Shown: piece after piece, positions 1-11,113 of the stretch
Position numbering within the stretch: the first letter of the stretch is position 1
Layout: each line of letters opens with the position of its first letter
Source of the DNA: Prochilodus magdalenae
Taxonomy: Eukaryota; Chordata; Actinopteri; Characiformes; Prochilodontidae
DNA: 64,000 nt
Direction: 5' to 3'
NCBI GenBank assembly: GCA_024036415.1
Contig: JAMWET010003607.1
Coordinates: 109,501 to 173,500, forward strand
Position numbers and translations under genes: made by a program
Notes under the pieces: model-generated
The model's database searches: none
Seen by the model: only the letters and a program-made list of their open reading frames with translations
Told to the model about the DNA's origin: nothing

Positions 1-2281
1 CTGTCCTGCTCTGTCCCACCCTGCCTCTCTCTGTCCCTCTCAGTCTCGCTCTGTCCTGCTCTGTCCCACCCTGTCTCTCTCTGTCTCTCTCTGTCCCTCT
101 CAGTCTCGCTCTGTCCTGCTCTGTCCCCCCTGCCTCTCTCTGTCCCTCTCAGTCTCGCTCTGTCCTGCTCTGTCCCACCCTGCCTCTCTCTGTCCCTCTC
201 AGTCTCGCTCTGTCCTGCTCTGTCCCACCCTGCCTCTCTCTGTCCCTCTCAGTCTCGCTCTGTCCTGCTCTGTCCCACCCTGCCTCTCTCTGTCCCTCTC
301 AGTCTCGCTCTGTCCTGCTCTGTCCCACCCTGCCTCTCTCTGTCCCTCTCAGTCTCGCTCTGTCCTGCTCTGTCCCACCCTGCCTCTCTCTGTCCCTCTC
401 AGTCTCGCTCTGTCCTGCTCTGTCCCACCCTGCCTCTCTCTGTCCCTCTCAGTCTCGCTCTGTCCTGCTCTGTCCCACCCTGCCTCTCTCTGTCCCTCTC
501 AGTCTTACTCTGTCCTGCTCTGTCCCACCCTGCCTCTCTCTGTCCCTCTCAGTCTCACTCTGTCCTGCTCTGTCCCACCCTGCCTCTCTCTGTCCCTCTC
601 AGTCTCGCTCTGTCCTGCTCTGTCCCACCCTGCCTCTCTCTGTCCCTCTCAGTCTCGCTCTGTCCTGCTCTGTCCCACCCTGTCTCTCTCTGTCCCTCTC
701 AGTCTCGCTCTGTCCTGCTCTGTCCCACCCTGCCTCTCTCTGTCCCTCTCAGTCTCGCTCTGTCCTGCTCTGTCCCACCCTGCCTCTCTCTGTCCCTCTC
801 AGTCTCGCTCTGTCCTGCTCTGTCCCACCCTGCCTCTCTCTGTCCCTCTCAGTCTCGCTCTGTCCTGCTCTGTCCCACCCTGCCTCTCTCTGTCCCTCTC
901 AGTCTCACTCTGTCCTGCTCTGTCCCACCCTGCCTCTCTCTGTCCCTCTCAGTCTCGCTCTGTCCTGCTCTGTCCCACCCTGCCTCTCTCTGTCCCTCTC
1001 AGTCTCGCTCTGTCCTGCTCTGTCCCACCCTGCCTCTCTCTGTCCCTCTCAGTCTCGCTCTGTCCTGCTCTGTCCCACCCTGCCTCTCTCTGTCCCTCTC
1101 AGTCTCTCTCTGTCTCTCTCTGTCCCTCTCAGTCTCACTCTGTCCTGCTCTGTCCCACCCTGCCTCTCTCTGTCTCTCTCAGTCTCACTCTGTCCTGCTC
1201 TGTCCCACCCTGTCTCTCTCTGTCTCTCTCAGTCTCGCTCTGTCCTGCTCTGTCCCACCCTGCCTCTCTCTGTCCCTCTCAGTCTCTCTCTGTCCCTCTC
1301 AGTCTCGCTCTGTCCTGCTCTGTCCCACCCTGCCTCTCTCTGTCCCTCTCAGTCTCGCTCTGTCCTGCTCTGTCCCACCCTGCCTCTCTCTGTCCCTCTC
1401 AGTCTCGCTCTGTCCTGCTCTGTCCCACCCTGCCTCTCTCTGTCCCTCTCAGTCTCGCTCTGTCCTGCTCTGTCCCACCCTGCCTCTCTCTGTCTCTCTC
1501 AGTCTCGCTCTGTCCTGCTCTGTCCCACCCTGCCTCTCTCTGTCCCTCTCAGTCTCGCTCTGTCCTGCTCTGTCCCACCCTGCCTCTCTCTGTCTCTCTC
1601 AGTCTCGCTCTGTCCTGCTCTGTCCCACCCTGCCTCTCTCTGTCCCTCTCAGTCTCGCTCTGTCCTGCTCTGTCCCACCCTGCCTCTCTCTGTCCCTCTC
1701 AGTCTCGCTCTGTCCTGCTCTGTCCCACCCTGCCTCTCTCTGTCTCTCTCAGTCTCGCTCTGTCCTGCTCTGTCCCACCCTGCCTCTCTCTGTCCCTCTC
1801 AGTCTCGCTCTGTCCTGCTCTGTCCCACCCTGCCTCTCTCTGTCCCTCTCAGTCTTACTCTGTCCTGCTCTGTCCCACCCTGTCTCTCTCTGTCTCTCTC
1901 TGTCCCTCTCAGTCTCGCTCTGTCCTGCTCTGTCCCCCCTGCCTCTCTCTGTCCCTCTCAGTCTCGCTCTGTCCTGCTCTGTCCCACCCTGCCTCTCTCT
2001 GTCCCTCTCAGTCTCGCTCTGTCCTGCTCTGTCCCACCCTGTCTCTCTCTGTCCCTCTCAGTCTCGCTCTGTCCTGCTCTGTCCCACCCTGTCTCTCTCT
2101 GTCCCTCTCAGTCTCACTCTGTCCTGCTCTTTCTCTCTCAGTCTCACTCTGTCCTGCTCTTTCTCTCTCTGTCTCGCTCTGTCCTGCTCTTTCTCTCTCT
2201 GTCTCGCTCTGTCCTGCTCTTTCTCTCTCTGTCTCGCTCTGTCCCATTCTGTCTCGCACTGTCTTGCTCTGTCTCACTCAG
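1..2281. repeat. 50-bp minisatellite, CT-rich
   Basis: About 42 near-perfect copies of a 50-bp unit run from the first base to about 2120. The unit is made of five related 10-mers: CTGTCCTGCT, CTGTCCCACC, CTGCCTCTCT, CTGTCCCTCT and CAGTCTCGCT. From about 2120 to 2281 it decays into 30-bp and 10-bp versions (CTGTCCTGCT, CTTTCTCTCT, CTGTCTCGCT). The strand asymmetry (C/T on +) is extreme. The array begins before the window, so its full length is unknown. ORFs across it are low-complexity artefacts. Confidence 0.97.
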
Positions 2282-2530
2282 TCTCGCTCTTTCCCTTTCT
2301 GTCTTGCTTTGTGCCATTCTGTCTCGCTCTGTTCTGGTCTGTCTTGCTCTGTCTCACTCTGTCCCGCTCTGTCCTGCTTCGTTTTCGCAGCTCTGTGTCC
2401 AGCCTGTGGGTTTATTTCAGCGCTGATCTTTTGTTCCTGGAGAAAATGAGCCGATTGCGGTCTGGCACAACTCCAACTGCTCCGACCTCAGAACAGAGAC
2501 TCCTTTATTCCCCTCACAGATTCCTCAGCT
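2282..2530. other. Degenerate CT-rich edge and unique DNA, no gene
   Basis: The 50-bp array fades here into imperfect CTGTCTCGCT-like 10-mers up to about 2390, followed by some 140 bp of unique sequence. ORFs in this segment are built from the repeat and show no recognisable domain. Confidence 0.6.
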
Positions 2531-2643
2531 CAGACACAACAGAGAGAGAGAGTGGGGAGAGAAAAAAGAAGGAACACAGAGAGGGGGAGAGAGGAGTGAG
2601 AGAGAGGAAGAGGGAGAGAGAGAGGCAACAGAGAGAGGGAGGT

Positions 2644-2674
<31 letters not shown>

Positions 2675-2775
2675 ACAGTGAGAGGGAGAGAACAGAGAGG
2701 AGGAGAGAGAGAGGAAAGAGAGAGGGAGAGACAGAGATAGAAGAGAGCGAGGGAGGGAGGGAGAGAGGGAGAGTA
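2531..2775. repeat. GA-rich low-complexity tract
   Basis: A purine-rich (GAGAGG/GAGA)n tract of about 245 bp with a pure (GA)n core near 2646-2670. The predicted RERERE peptides on + and SLSLSL peptides on - are artefacts of it. Confidence 0.95.
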
Positions 2776-2880
2776 ATGTTGTCGGATAGTAACTTTGGCT
2801 GAGCAAGCAGACCTTTAGTATTAGTCTGAGTACACTTCAGCTACATGTGATCCACTGTGTCTCTCTGTGTCTCAGTACGG

Positions 2881-4215
2881 CTCTAATCTAATGTAGTGAT
2901 GGTGATGTTATGTTGTGATAGTGGTGTGATGTAATGTAGTGATGGTGATGTAATGTAATGTAGTTATATGATGTAATGCAGTGATGTAATGTAGTGATGG
3001 TGATGTGATTTAGTGATGGTGATGTAATGCAGTGATGTAATGTAGTGATGGTGATGTAATGATGTGATGTAATGTAGTGATGGTAATGTAATGTAGTGAT
3101 GGTGGTGTAATGTTGTGATGGTGGTGTAATGTAATGTAGTGATGGTGATGTAATGTAATGTAGTTATGTGATGTAATGCAGTGATGTAATGTAGTGATGG
3201 TGATGTGATGTAGTGATGGTGATGTAATGTAATGATCGTGATGTAATGTTGTGATGGTAATGTAATGTAATTTATTGATGGTGATGTGATGTAATGTAGT
3301 GATGGCGATCTAATGTAGTGATGGTGATGTAATGCAATGTAGTGAGGGTGATGTAATGTAGTGATGAGATGTAATGTAGTGATCTAATGTAGTGATGGTG
3401 ATGTAATGTAGTGATCTAATGTGGTGATGTAATGTAGTTATCTAATGTAATGTAGTGGTGGCGACGTAATGTAATGTAGTGATGTGATGTAATGTAGTGA
3501 TCTAATGTAGTGATGGTGATGTAATGTAATGTAGTGATGTGATGTAATGTAGTGATCTAATGTAGTGATGGTGATGTAATGTAATGTAGTGATGTGATGT
3601 AATGTAGTGATCTAATGTAGTGATGGTGATGTAATGTAATGTTTTGTTCTAAGGTAGTGATGGTGGTGTGATGCAGTGTAGTAATCTAATGTAGTAATGG
3701 TGATGTAATGTAATGTAGTGATGTGATGTAATGTAGTGATCTAATGTAGTGATGGTGATGTAATGTAATGTAGTGATGTGATGTAATGTAGTGATCTAAT
3801 GTAGTGATGGTGATGTAATGTAATGTTTTGTTCTAAGGTAGTGATGGTGGTGTGATGCAGTGTAGTAATCTAATGTAGTAATGGTAATGTAATGTAATGT
3901 TGTGATGGTGATGTAATGTAACATGATGGTGATGTAATGTGATGTAGTGATCTAATATGGTGATGGTGATGTAGTGATGGTGATGTAATGTGATGGTCAT
4001 GTAATGTGATGTAGTGATCTAATATGGTGATGGTGATGTAATTTAGTGATGGTAATGTGATGTAATGTAGTGATGTAATGTAATGTGGTGATGGTGATGT
4101 AATGTAACGTAGTGATGGTGATGTAATGTTGTGATGTAACATAGTGATGGTGATGTAATGTTGTGATGGTGGTGTAATGTAATGTAGTGATGGTGATGTA
4201 ATGTAATGTAATGTA
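2881..4215. repeat. Degenerate minisatellite, TAATGTAGTGATGGTGATG type
   Basis: About 1.3 kb of imperfect tandem units built from TAATGTAGTGATGGTGATG with shorter GATGTAATGTAGT subunits. Larger blocks also recur: the stretch around 3480-3660 reappears around 3715-3850, so higher-order duplication occurred. Minus-strand ORFs rich in HYITI are artefacts of the repeat. Confidence 0.93.
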
Positions 4216-4976
4216 GTATACTAATGTAAATATGTGTCCAGTTTTAATCCAGTCCCTTCCAACTCCTCCAGTGAGCACTGAGCATGATGAAGGTCTGCAT
4301 ATCTCACTGTAGCTCACTAACCTGGCTGAGGTCCGACTGTGTTCAGTGCTGTGGTGTGAGTGCTCACCTGTGTTTGTCAGTGGACTGTGCTGTATATAGA
4401 GTTATGGTCATATATAGGACTACATGTAAAGTGTCAGAAGGATTTAGAATGAGCTTGGTACAGCCACTGGTCCGGGGGGACCTGCACACCTGGGTGTGCC
4501 AGTGTTGGGCGCTGTAATGGGGGAAAGTTCAGGGTATTTTTCCGGTGCGATTGAGAATCCACTCTTAACAAACACTCATTCTTTCCTCTTTGGCTCACAA
4601 AGCCAGGAACAGCTCAGGTCCAGCCATTGTGCCCAGCGCTGCCTGCACTTTCTCACACTGGGATTTGATGTCGTAACCAGAAAGAGAAACGCTTTCCCTG
4701 ACAACCATGACCTCACACGCCAAACACTACCCTCCCCCCACATCACCCGCTGGCCTGCAGTCTCAAAGGAAATGCAGATCAGGGAGAGTTCTGGTTCCTC
4801 TGTGTGTGCAGGGAAATGGGAGCTATTCCACTGAGGACCTTCGAACTGCAGATTTACCCTGGAGCTAACTTCAGAGTCAGATTAACCCGAGGGATAAGAG
4901 AGGGTACTAAACCTGAGGAGAACCTTTAGGTCTGTATTCCAGCCCGTAAAGCGCTGTTACACGATTAATACTCCAT
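4216..4976. other. Unique DNA, no gene seen
   Basis: Non-repetitive sequence. Several short ORFs occur (for example 4496-4834) but none has a recognisable domain or a convincing pair of splice sites. A compact, more complex block at about 4560-4720 could be a conserved non-coding element, which I cannot test. Confidence 0.4.
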
Positions 4977-5210
4977 AATACACCATAATACACTGGGAAT
5001 ATTACTAATATACCATTCTCCATGGTTACACCACACCTGTGTCTATGGTTACACTACAGCCATTTCCAATGTTACGCTACACCTGTTTCTATGGTTACAT
5101 CACATCTATTTTTCCATGGTGATGCTACAACTGTCTCTGTGATTTTGCTACAACCGTTTCCATTACACTACCCCTGTTTCCATGGTTACGCTACTGCTGT
5201 GTCCAAGGCT
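4977..5210. repeat. Short degenerate minisatellite, about 27-bp unit
   Basis: About eight diverged copies of a unit resembling GTTTCTATGGTTACACTACA with a following CACCT. TTTCCATGGTTAC recurs. No coding potential. Confidence 0.8.
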
Positions 5211-6330
5211 TTATGGTCAGTAGCTGACTGCTAGTGCAGAACTAGATGACCTACAGGCTCTAACTGAACAGGAGGTGGTGCTATGATAGAGGGAGTTTCT
5301 GATAAAGTGGCCATGTTTTATCAGCAACTGAAACTCGAGCCGACAGTAACGGAGCCTGTTCCTGCACGTCAGCTGCTTCTGGCGGCTCGCCGTTCCGCCG
5401 GTGCTGCCGAGGTTAGCCGTCGAGAACAAAAGTGGCAAGCGTGATGGGGTTAAAGGTCACTTCCTCAGCGTGAGATCAGTCGCAGTGTTTGACCATCAGG
5501 GGTCAGAGATGGCAGGAGGACACTACTCACCCACACTCCCTCAGCTGTGCTTAACACGGCTGACCTGTACTTACACAGCACAGAGCTGCGGCATTAAGGC
5601 AGAGCTCTATACAGACGGAACCACAGACATGATTCTGTTAGAGCAGGAAGTAGAAGAAGCTCAAACACACGTACCTGCAGGAACGTCCGTACCTGACCAC
5701 CACTAAACACTGACCGGTTAGTGTTCAGCATCAAAGGTTCATCAGTTCAGCTGCATGAACATCCACTGTTTCTGTAAACTCCTTCCACTATGGTGCACGG
5801 TCAGGTTACCTGATCAGAGGCGGCTCCATTTTAATGTTAATGGTTACAGAGTGAAGCTCAGCCTCTAAGTGTCCTGTACATTACTGGAAATGGAGCATCA
5901 CACAGTCACTTCACCAGTGTGATGAGAAATCAGTCGCTACGCTCAACACCGCATACTGGACAAGCTTATTAACCTTCAGAACACACCACAGATCCTTTTA
6001 AAGGAGCGATGCTGAGATCTGATCGGTCTAATCCAGGATGGAGACTGCATCCCTGCATCAAATACATCTTTACATCAACACCATACGCGACAACCATCCC
6101 CATCAAGAGTGTGACAACCACCACACACGATCAACTGTCTAGACTAATGACCTTTACACTTGAGGAAAGGACGCAGAACACCCTAACCCCGCTCTCCTTT
6201 CTGCACTCACTGCCCTCTCATCAAAAACAAAACACCTGCACCCAGAAACACAAACAATGACCTCTGACCTCAAAGCCCAACACACAACCACAACAAGCGC
6301 TAAATCGAGTCACTCTGAAACGTTACACAG
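5211..6330. other. Unique DNA, no gene seen
   Basis: About 1.1 kb with no tandem repeat or recognisable protein. The ORFs at 5401-5706 and 6009-6260 give unremarkable peptides without domains, and I do not call them. Confidence 0.4.
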
Positions 6331-6333
6331 TCA

Positions 6334-6800
6334 AAACTGTTCCCAGTGATGGTGAAGGTAACCAGATGTCCCCCTCTAAAAGCTCCCTCACAGAAAGTTA
6401 CTACATGAGATGGTTATGAATACGCTGCCTGATGTCTGAGACGCTGTTTAGGATAGCCTGGAGAAGATCTCAGTGTTAAACTCCATTCATGGTGGAGGGA
6501 TACATGCTGCAGGGAGCTGTGAGGTAAAATAGTCCCCTAAAGAATTTTTTTATTTCCAGGTTTTCCAGATTTTCCCATCATCAACATTCCATATAACATT
6601 CAGAGGACATGTGTAGGTACACTGGTGGTGTAGATAGTCAATAACATGTCTATATGTGTGTTCTAGACTTTGAGAACCCTGGTTCCCATCACCACCACAG
6701 AACATCTGAACCATCCCACACCAAACCCACTCTCCATCACTCTGTTTACAGCTCACACACTGAACTCTAGGGGCCGCAAATTTGATGGAATTCCCCTGAC
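6334..6800 (+). repeat. Dispersed repeat family A, near full-length copy
   Basis: This about 470-bp block is closely similar to 15529-15955, and parts recur elsewhere in both orientations. Landmarks in order are GTCCCCCTCTAAAAGCTCCC, CTCCATTCATGGTGGAGGGA (a short palindrome), TCCAGGTTTTCCAGATTTTC and CCTGGTTCCCATCACCACCA. It has no ORF or A-rich tail. It is probably a non-autonomous transposon or SINE-like fossil; the class is unresolved. Confidence 0.85.
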
Positions 6801-7680
6801 CACTGTTCCTGATCACAGCTGTTCAGAGCTGATAGAACTGTGATGAAACAACAAACTGCAGAACCATCACAGAATCACTTTAATTGGGGCAGAGGAGACT
6901 GGAGAAATGCAATGCATAGCTTTAGCACTGGAGCTAATGTCGCTAACAGGTAATGGGAACACATACAGCACCAATTAACATCAACATCCTCCCACACTCG
7001 TTTGCATGTGTTGGTGAAGCAGTCGGCTCCCTATATGAACCACTGCACCATTTAAGGTGGAGTGGAATATGGAAGTTAGGAGCTGCAGGTTCGGGGTCCA
7101 GTGCTGCAGACGTGTTTACAGATGGGCAGTTTTTGAGGAGGCTTACCCAGTATCCTGGAAATACCCTGAGGTGAGGCCTTCCTGCCGTATCACCCGGCCG
7201 TACCCTGGGCCTCCACCTTAACTGAGGAGTGAGCGTTGTGCTGGTGCTGGGTGATTAGGAGTGTGTCTAATAGATGGCCTGTTATGATGGTGTTCCGTGG
7301 CGGCTGAGCCGCCCCATTAGCATGTGAAAGGCTGCGAGGGTCCAGCGATTGTTATGGAAATGACGGGACTCTCACAGCCAGGCCGCATTGAGTGTGGCTC
7401 TTCAGCCTAGCTGAGTGTGGAATACTCCACGCTGAGAGTCTGCAGGCCCTTTATTTACAGCCCATTGTCATTCAGACCCGCTCTGATGTATCACACTCCC
7501 AGCGTGTGAAGGGTTTTGGGGTGTTTTCTTTCATCTCAGCACTTTCATTCCCCAACTCCACCCACACTGACAAACCTGACTTCTGTAGAGCTTCCGTCTC
7601 CGAACCTTCCTGAGTCTCCTCGAACTTCCCAGAGCCTCCCCAAACCTCCCCACACTGGGTTTATAAGTGATCAAATAAAT
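6801..7680. other. Unique DNA with a possible regulatory block
   Basis: No gene is recognised. The segment at about 7280-7390 looks information-rich and contains GATTGTTATGGAAAT at 7347-7361, two mismatches from the SOX2-OCT4 composite motif. Around 6920-6966 is a TTAGCACTGGAGCTAATG motif that has relatives near 15360 and 56450. Confidence 0.35.
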
Positions 7681-8766
7681 AAAGTGACTATGTAATGTAT
7701 AGTGACTATGTAAAGTAATGTGACTATGTAATGTATAGTTACTATGTAATGTGACTATGTAATGTATAGTGACTATGTAAAGTAATGTGACTATGTAATG
7801 TATAGTTACTATGTAAAGTAATGTGACTATGTAATGTATAGTTACTATGTAAAGTAATGTGACTATGTAATGTATAGTTACTATGTAAAGTAATGTGACT
7901 ATGTAATGTATAGTTACTATGTAAAGTAATGTGACTATGTAATGTATAGTGACTATGTAAAGTAATGTGACTATGTAATGTATAGTGACTATGTAAAGTA
8001 ATGTGACTATGTAATGTATAGTTACTATGTAATGTGACTATGTAATGTATAGTGGCTATGTAAAGTAATGTGACTATGTAATGTATAGTTAATATGTAAA
8101 GTATAGTAACTATGTAAAGTGACTATATAAAGTAAAGTGACTATGTAATGTATAGTTACTATGTAAAGTGACTATGTAATGTATAGTGACTATGTAATGT
8201 ATAGTGACTATGTAAAGTAATGTGACTATGTAATGTATAGTTACTATGTAAAGTAATGTGACTATGTAATGTATAGTTACTATGTAAAGTAATGTGACTA
8301 TGTAATGTATAGTTACTATGTAAAGTAATGTGACTATGTAATGTATAGTGGCTATGTAAAGTAATGTGACTATGTAATGTATAGTGGCTATGTAAAGTAA
8401 TGTGACTATGTAATGTATAGTTACTATGTAAAGTGATGTGACTATGTAATGTATAGTGGCTATGTAAAGTGACTATGTAATGTATAGTTACTATGTAAAG
8501 TATAGTAACTATTTAAAGTGACTATATAAAGTAAAGTGACTTTGTAATGTATAGTTACTATGTAAAGTGACTATGTAATGTATAGTGACTATGTAATGTA
8601 TAGTGACTATGTAAAGTAAAGTGACTATATAATGTATAGTAATTATGTATAGTGACTATGTAAAGTAAAGTCACTATGTAAAGTATAGTAACTATGTAAA
8701 GTGACTATATAAAGTAAAGTGACTATGTAATGTATAGTGACTATGTAAAGTGACTATGTAATGTAA
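7681..8766. repeat. 36-bp minisatellite (GTGACTATGTAA type), left part
   Basis: About 30 copies of a 36-bp unit made of GTGACTATGTAATGTATAGT and TACTATGTAAAGTAAT. The array is interrupted at 8767 by an L2-type LINE 3' end and resumes at 8975. Confidence 0.96.
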
Positions 8767-8974
8767 CTTTTTATTGTTCTACACTCTACTTTTATTTATA
8801 ACTTTATTTATTTTTACATTTTGTACTCTTTTATATTTTATATTTTACTGTATTTCATTTATCTTATCTAATAATATGTGGCTGGGCAGTCACAAAAGCA
8901 TTTCACTGCCGGTTGTACCATGTATGACTATGTATGTGACAAATAAACCTTGATTTGATTTGATTTGATTTGAT
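8767..8974 (+). mobile_element. L2-type LINE 3' end (truncated)
   Basis: An AT-rich 3' UTR-like stretch is followed by GCATTTCACTGCCGGTTGTA, then TGTGACAAATAAACC, and ends in about four TTTGA repeats. This is the typical 3' terminus of fish L2/CR1-group non-LTR retrotransposons (family knowledge), where the short tail repeat replaces poly(A). Only about 200 bp remain and no ORF is left. It sits within the 36-bp minisatellite, so insertion into an existing array is likely. Confidence 0.8.
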
Positions 8975-9084
8975 GTATAGTGACTATATAAAGTAAAGTG
9001 ACTATGTAAAGTGATTATGTATAGTGACTATATAAAGTAAAGTGACTATGTAAAGTGACTATGTAATGTATAGTCACTATGTAC
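8975..9084. repeat. 36-bp minisatellite, right part
   Basis: Continuation of the GTGACTATGTAA array after the L2 tail, with shorter and more diverged units. Confidence 0.9.
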
Positions 9085-10005
9085 AGTATACTGCCTTGAA
9101 AGTATCATTACCATGAAGAGTGTATGTACAATAATAAAATCCCACAGTATAAATATTATGCAGGAGAGCAGTGCAGCTGTGTATTTCCACATTCACAAGT
9201 CATCTAAAACCGTCCAATCAGAAAGCCAGATGACAGTAACGGGTAGCTGTACACTGTAAACAACAGTACAGATAAATAAATGTGCAGTCTTATAGGGCAT
9301 AGACAAAGTGGCAGTGCACACTGATGTGAGTATGGAACAGTGTAATTTGCAATGTCCAGCTGGTGTTCAGTTAGTGTCCAACAATGTCCTAAAAGTCTCA
9401 TTTTAATTTTGTTTATCTTATTTCCAGATATGTTTACTGGTTTTGAGTGATTGTAGTATGTTTCTCAGTGCTGGCAGATGTTTGACTACAGTGAGAACAG
9501 CTCTCTTAGCAAAATCCCCTAACACTAGCCTGTACAGCCTGTACAGGAGGTCAAACTATCTCAGCGTTAAACTATCTCAGAGTGAGACTTTCAAGATATA
9601 TGGTCTACATATACGATCATTTCACTCACCACTCACCACTCATCACTTGTTTCATTGCAGGGGTATAAAGGGGAACAGATAATCTCCAGACTCATTACTC
9701 GTGTGTGTAAAACTCATTTCAGGTCATTTTGTTCAGTGAAAATGAAGCGAGGTTTATAGGCAAATCATAAATAAACACATTTACTGGATTACACGACTGT
9801 AAACGAGAACAGAAGCCTGGTACCAGGAAAGTAAACTTATAGGAGAGATATTAAACGAGCAAAATTATCTTCTATAACAAAAACATTTACTGCACTAGAG
9901 CGCTTTAAAGTAAAACTGAAAAATGTTGAGATATCAGTAAAATAATCTGAATAATAGTTAATAATAAAACACAATCTCAATATTAGGAATATTAGTGCTG
10001 TGTTT
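9085..10005. other. Unique AT-rich DNA, no gene seen
   Basis: No recognisable ORF, repeat array or splice-framed exon. The short ORFs at 9204-9401 (-) and 9443-9682 (+) lack domains. Confidence 0.4.
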
Positions 10006-10222
10006 AGCAGTGCATGTCCTATGAGCAGTGTTCTGTAGGGCAGTGTCCTTTGGGCAGCGTCTTTTGGGCAGCATCCTGTGGGCAGTGTTGTGTGTGTAGC
10101 GTCCTGTGGGCAGTGTCTTGTGCATAGTGTCCTGTAGGCGGCATCCTGTGCATAGTATCCTGTGTGTAGCATCCTGTAGGCAGCATCCTATGCGCAGCGT
10201 CCTGTGGGCAGTGTCTTGTGAC
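10006..10222. repeat. 14-bp minisatellite, CAGCATCCTGTGGG type
   Basis: About 15 consecutive 14-bp units (CAGCATCCTGTGGG, TAGCGTCCTGTGGG, CAGTGTCTTGTGCA and similar). The right edge runs into GTGACCACTAATGAAGGA. CAGC[AG]TCCTGTGG(G)C and CCACTGATGAAGGAC are adjacent in the inverted-repeat element at 63462-63820 when that element is read on the minus strand. The array therefore appears to have grown from part of such an element. Confidence 0.9.
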
Positions 10223-10620
10223 CACTAATGAAGGATGTACATTCTGGTGATGTATCTTGAAGGTGAGAGTCACTTTTGTAAACCTGGAACTTTAGTGTGG
10301 ATCTGAGGACTTTTATTTTGAATGTATTATCTCTACATACTGTATATAAACATCAGTACTCCTGTACTGTGTATATCTGTACTCATATGTCTTTAGCCCA
10401 GGATTATTTCCTGTTTTATCTGCTAAAGATTCAGATTCTGCAATGTTATTGTTTGGTGAAGAGCTAATGCTGAAGGAAGGCATGTAGCTAATGCTAATGC
10501 TAACAAAGCTGAATATCTCACCGTATGACTGTAGAGACTATGCTGGTCGACTGATTGACTGTATTTGTGGGGTAAACGATTCAAAATTCAGTGAGACTGC
10601 ATACAGGTAAATATGCAGTT
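10223..10620. other. Unique DNA, no gene seen
   Basis: AT-rich sequence between two minisatellites. No ORF or motif of note. Confidence 0.4.
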
Positions 10621-11113
10621 ATACATACTCAGTAGTACTCATTAATACTCAGTAATATTTAGCAATACTCAGTAATACTCAGTAATATTCAGCAATACTC
10701 AGTAGTACTCAGTAATACGCAATAGTACTCAGTAATACTCAGCAGTACTCAGTAATACTCAGTAATATTCAGCAATACTCAGTAATACTCAGCAGTACTC
10801 AGTAATACTCAGTAATATTCAGCAGTACTCAGTAATACTCAGTAATATTCAGCAATACTCAGTAGTACTCAGTAATACGCAGTAGTACTCAGTAATACTC
10901 AGCAGTGCTCAGTAATATTCAGCAACACTCAGTAATACTCAGCAGTACTCAGTAATACTCAGTAATATTCTGCAATACTCAGTAGTACTCAGTAATACTC
11001 AGCAGTACTCAGTAATACTCTGTAATATTCAGCGATACTCAGTAATACTCAGTAGTACTCAGTAATATTCAGCAATACTCAGTAGTACTCAGTGGTACTT
11101 AGTAATACTCAGT
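10621..11113. repeat. 10-bp minisatellite, AGTAATACTC
   Basis: About 49 units of AGTAATACTC and its variants (AGTAGTACTC, AGTAATATTC, AGCAATACTC). They are arranged in higher-order blocks of three to five units. No coding potential. Confidence 0.97.

Noticed and set aside
2311..2802. 163-aa Arg/Glu-rich ORF
   Set aside because: It spans the (GA)n tract and CT-rich edge; low complexity, no domain.
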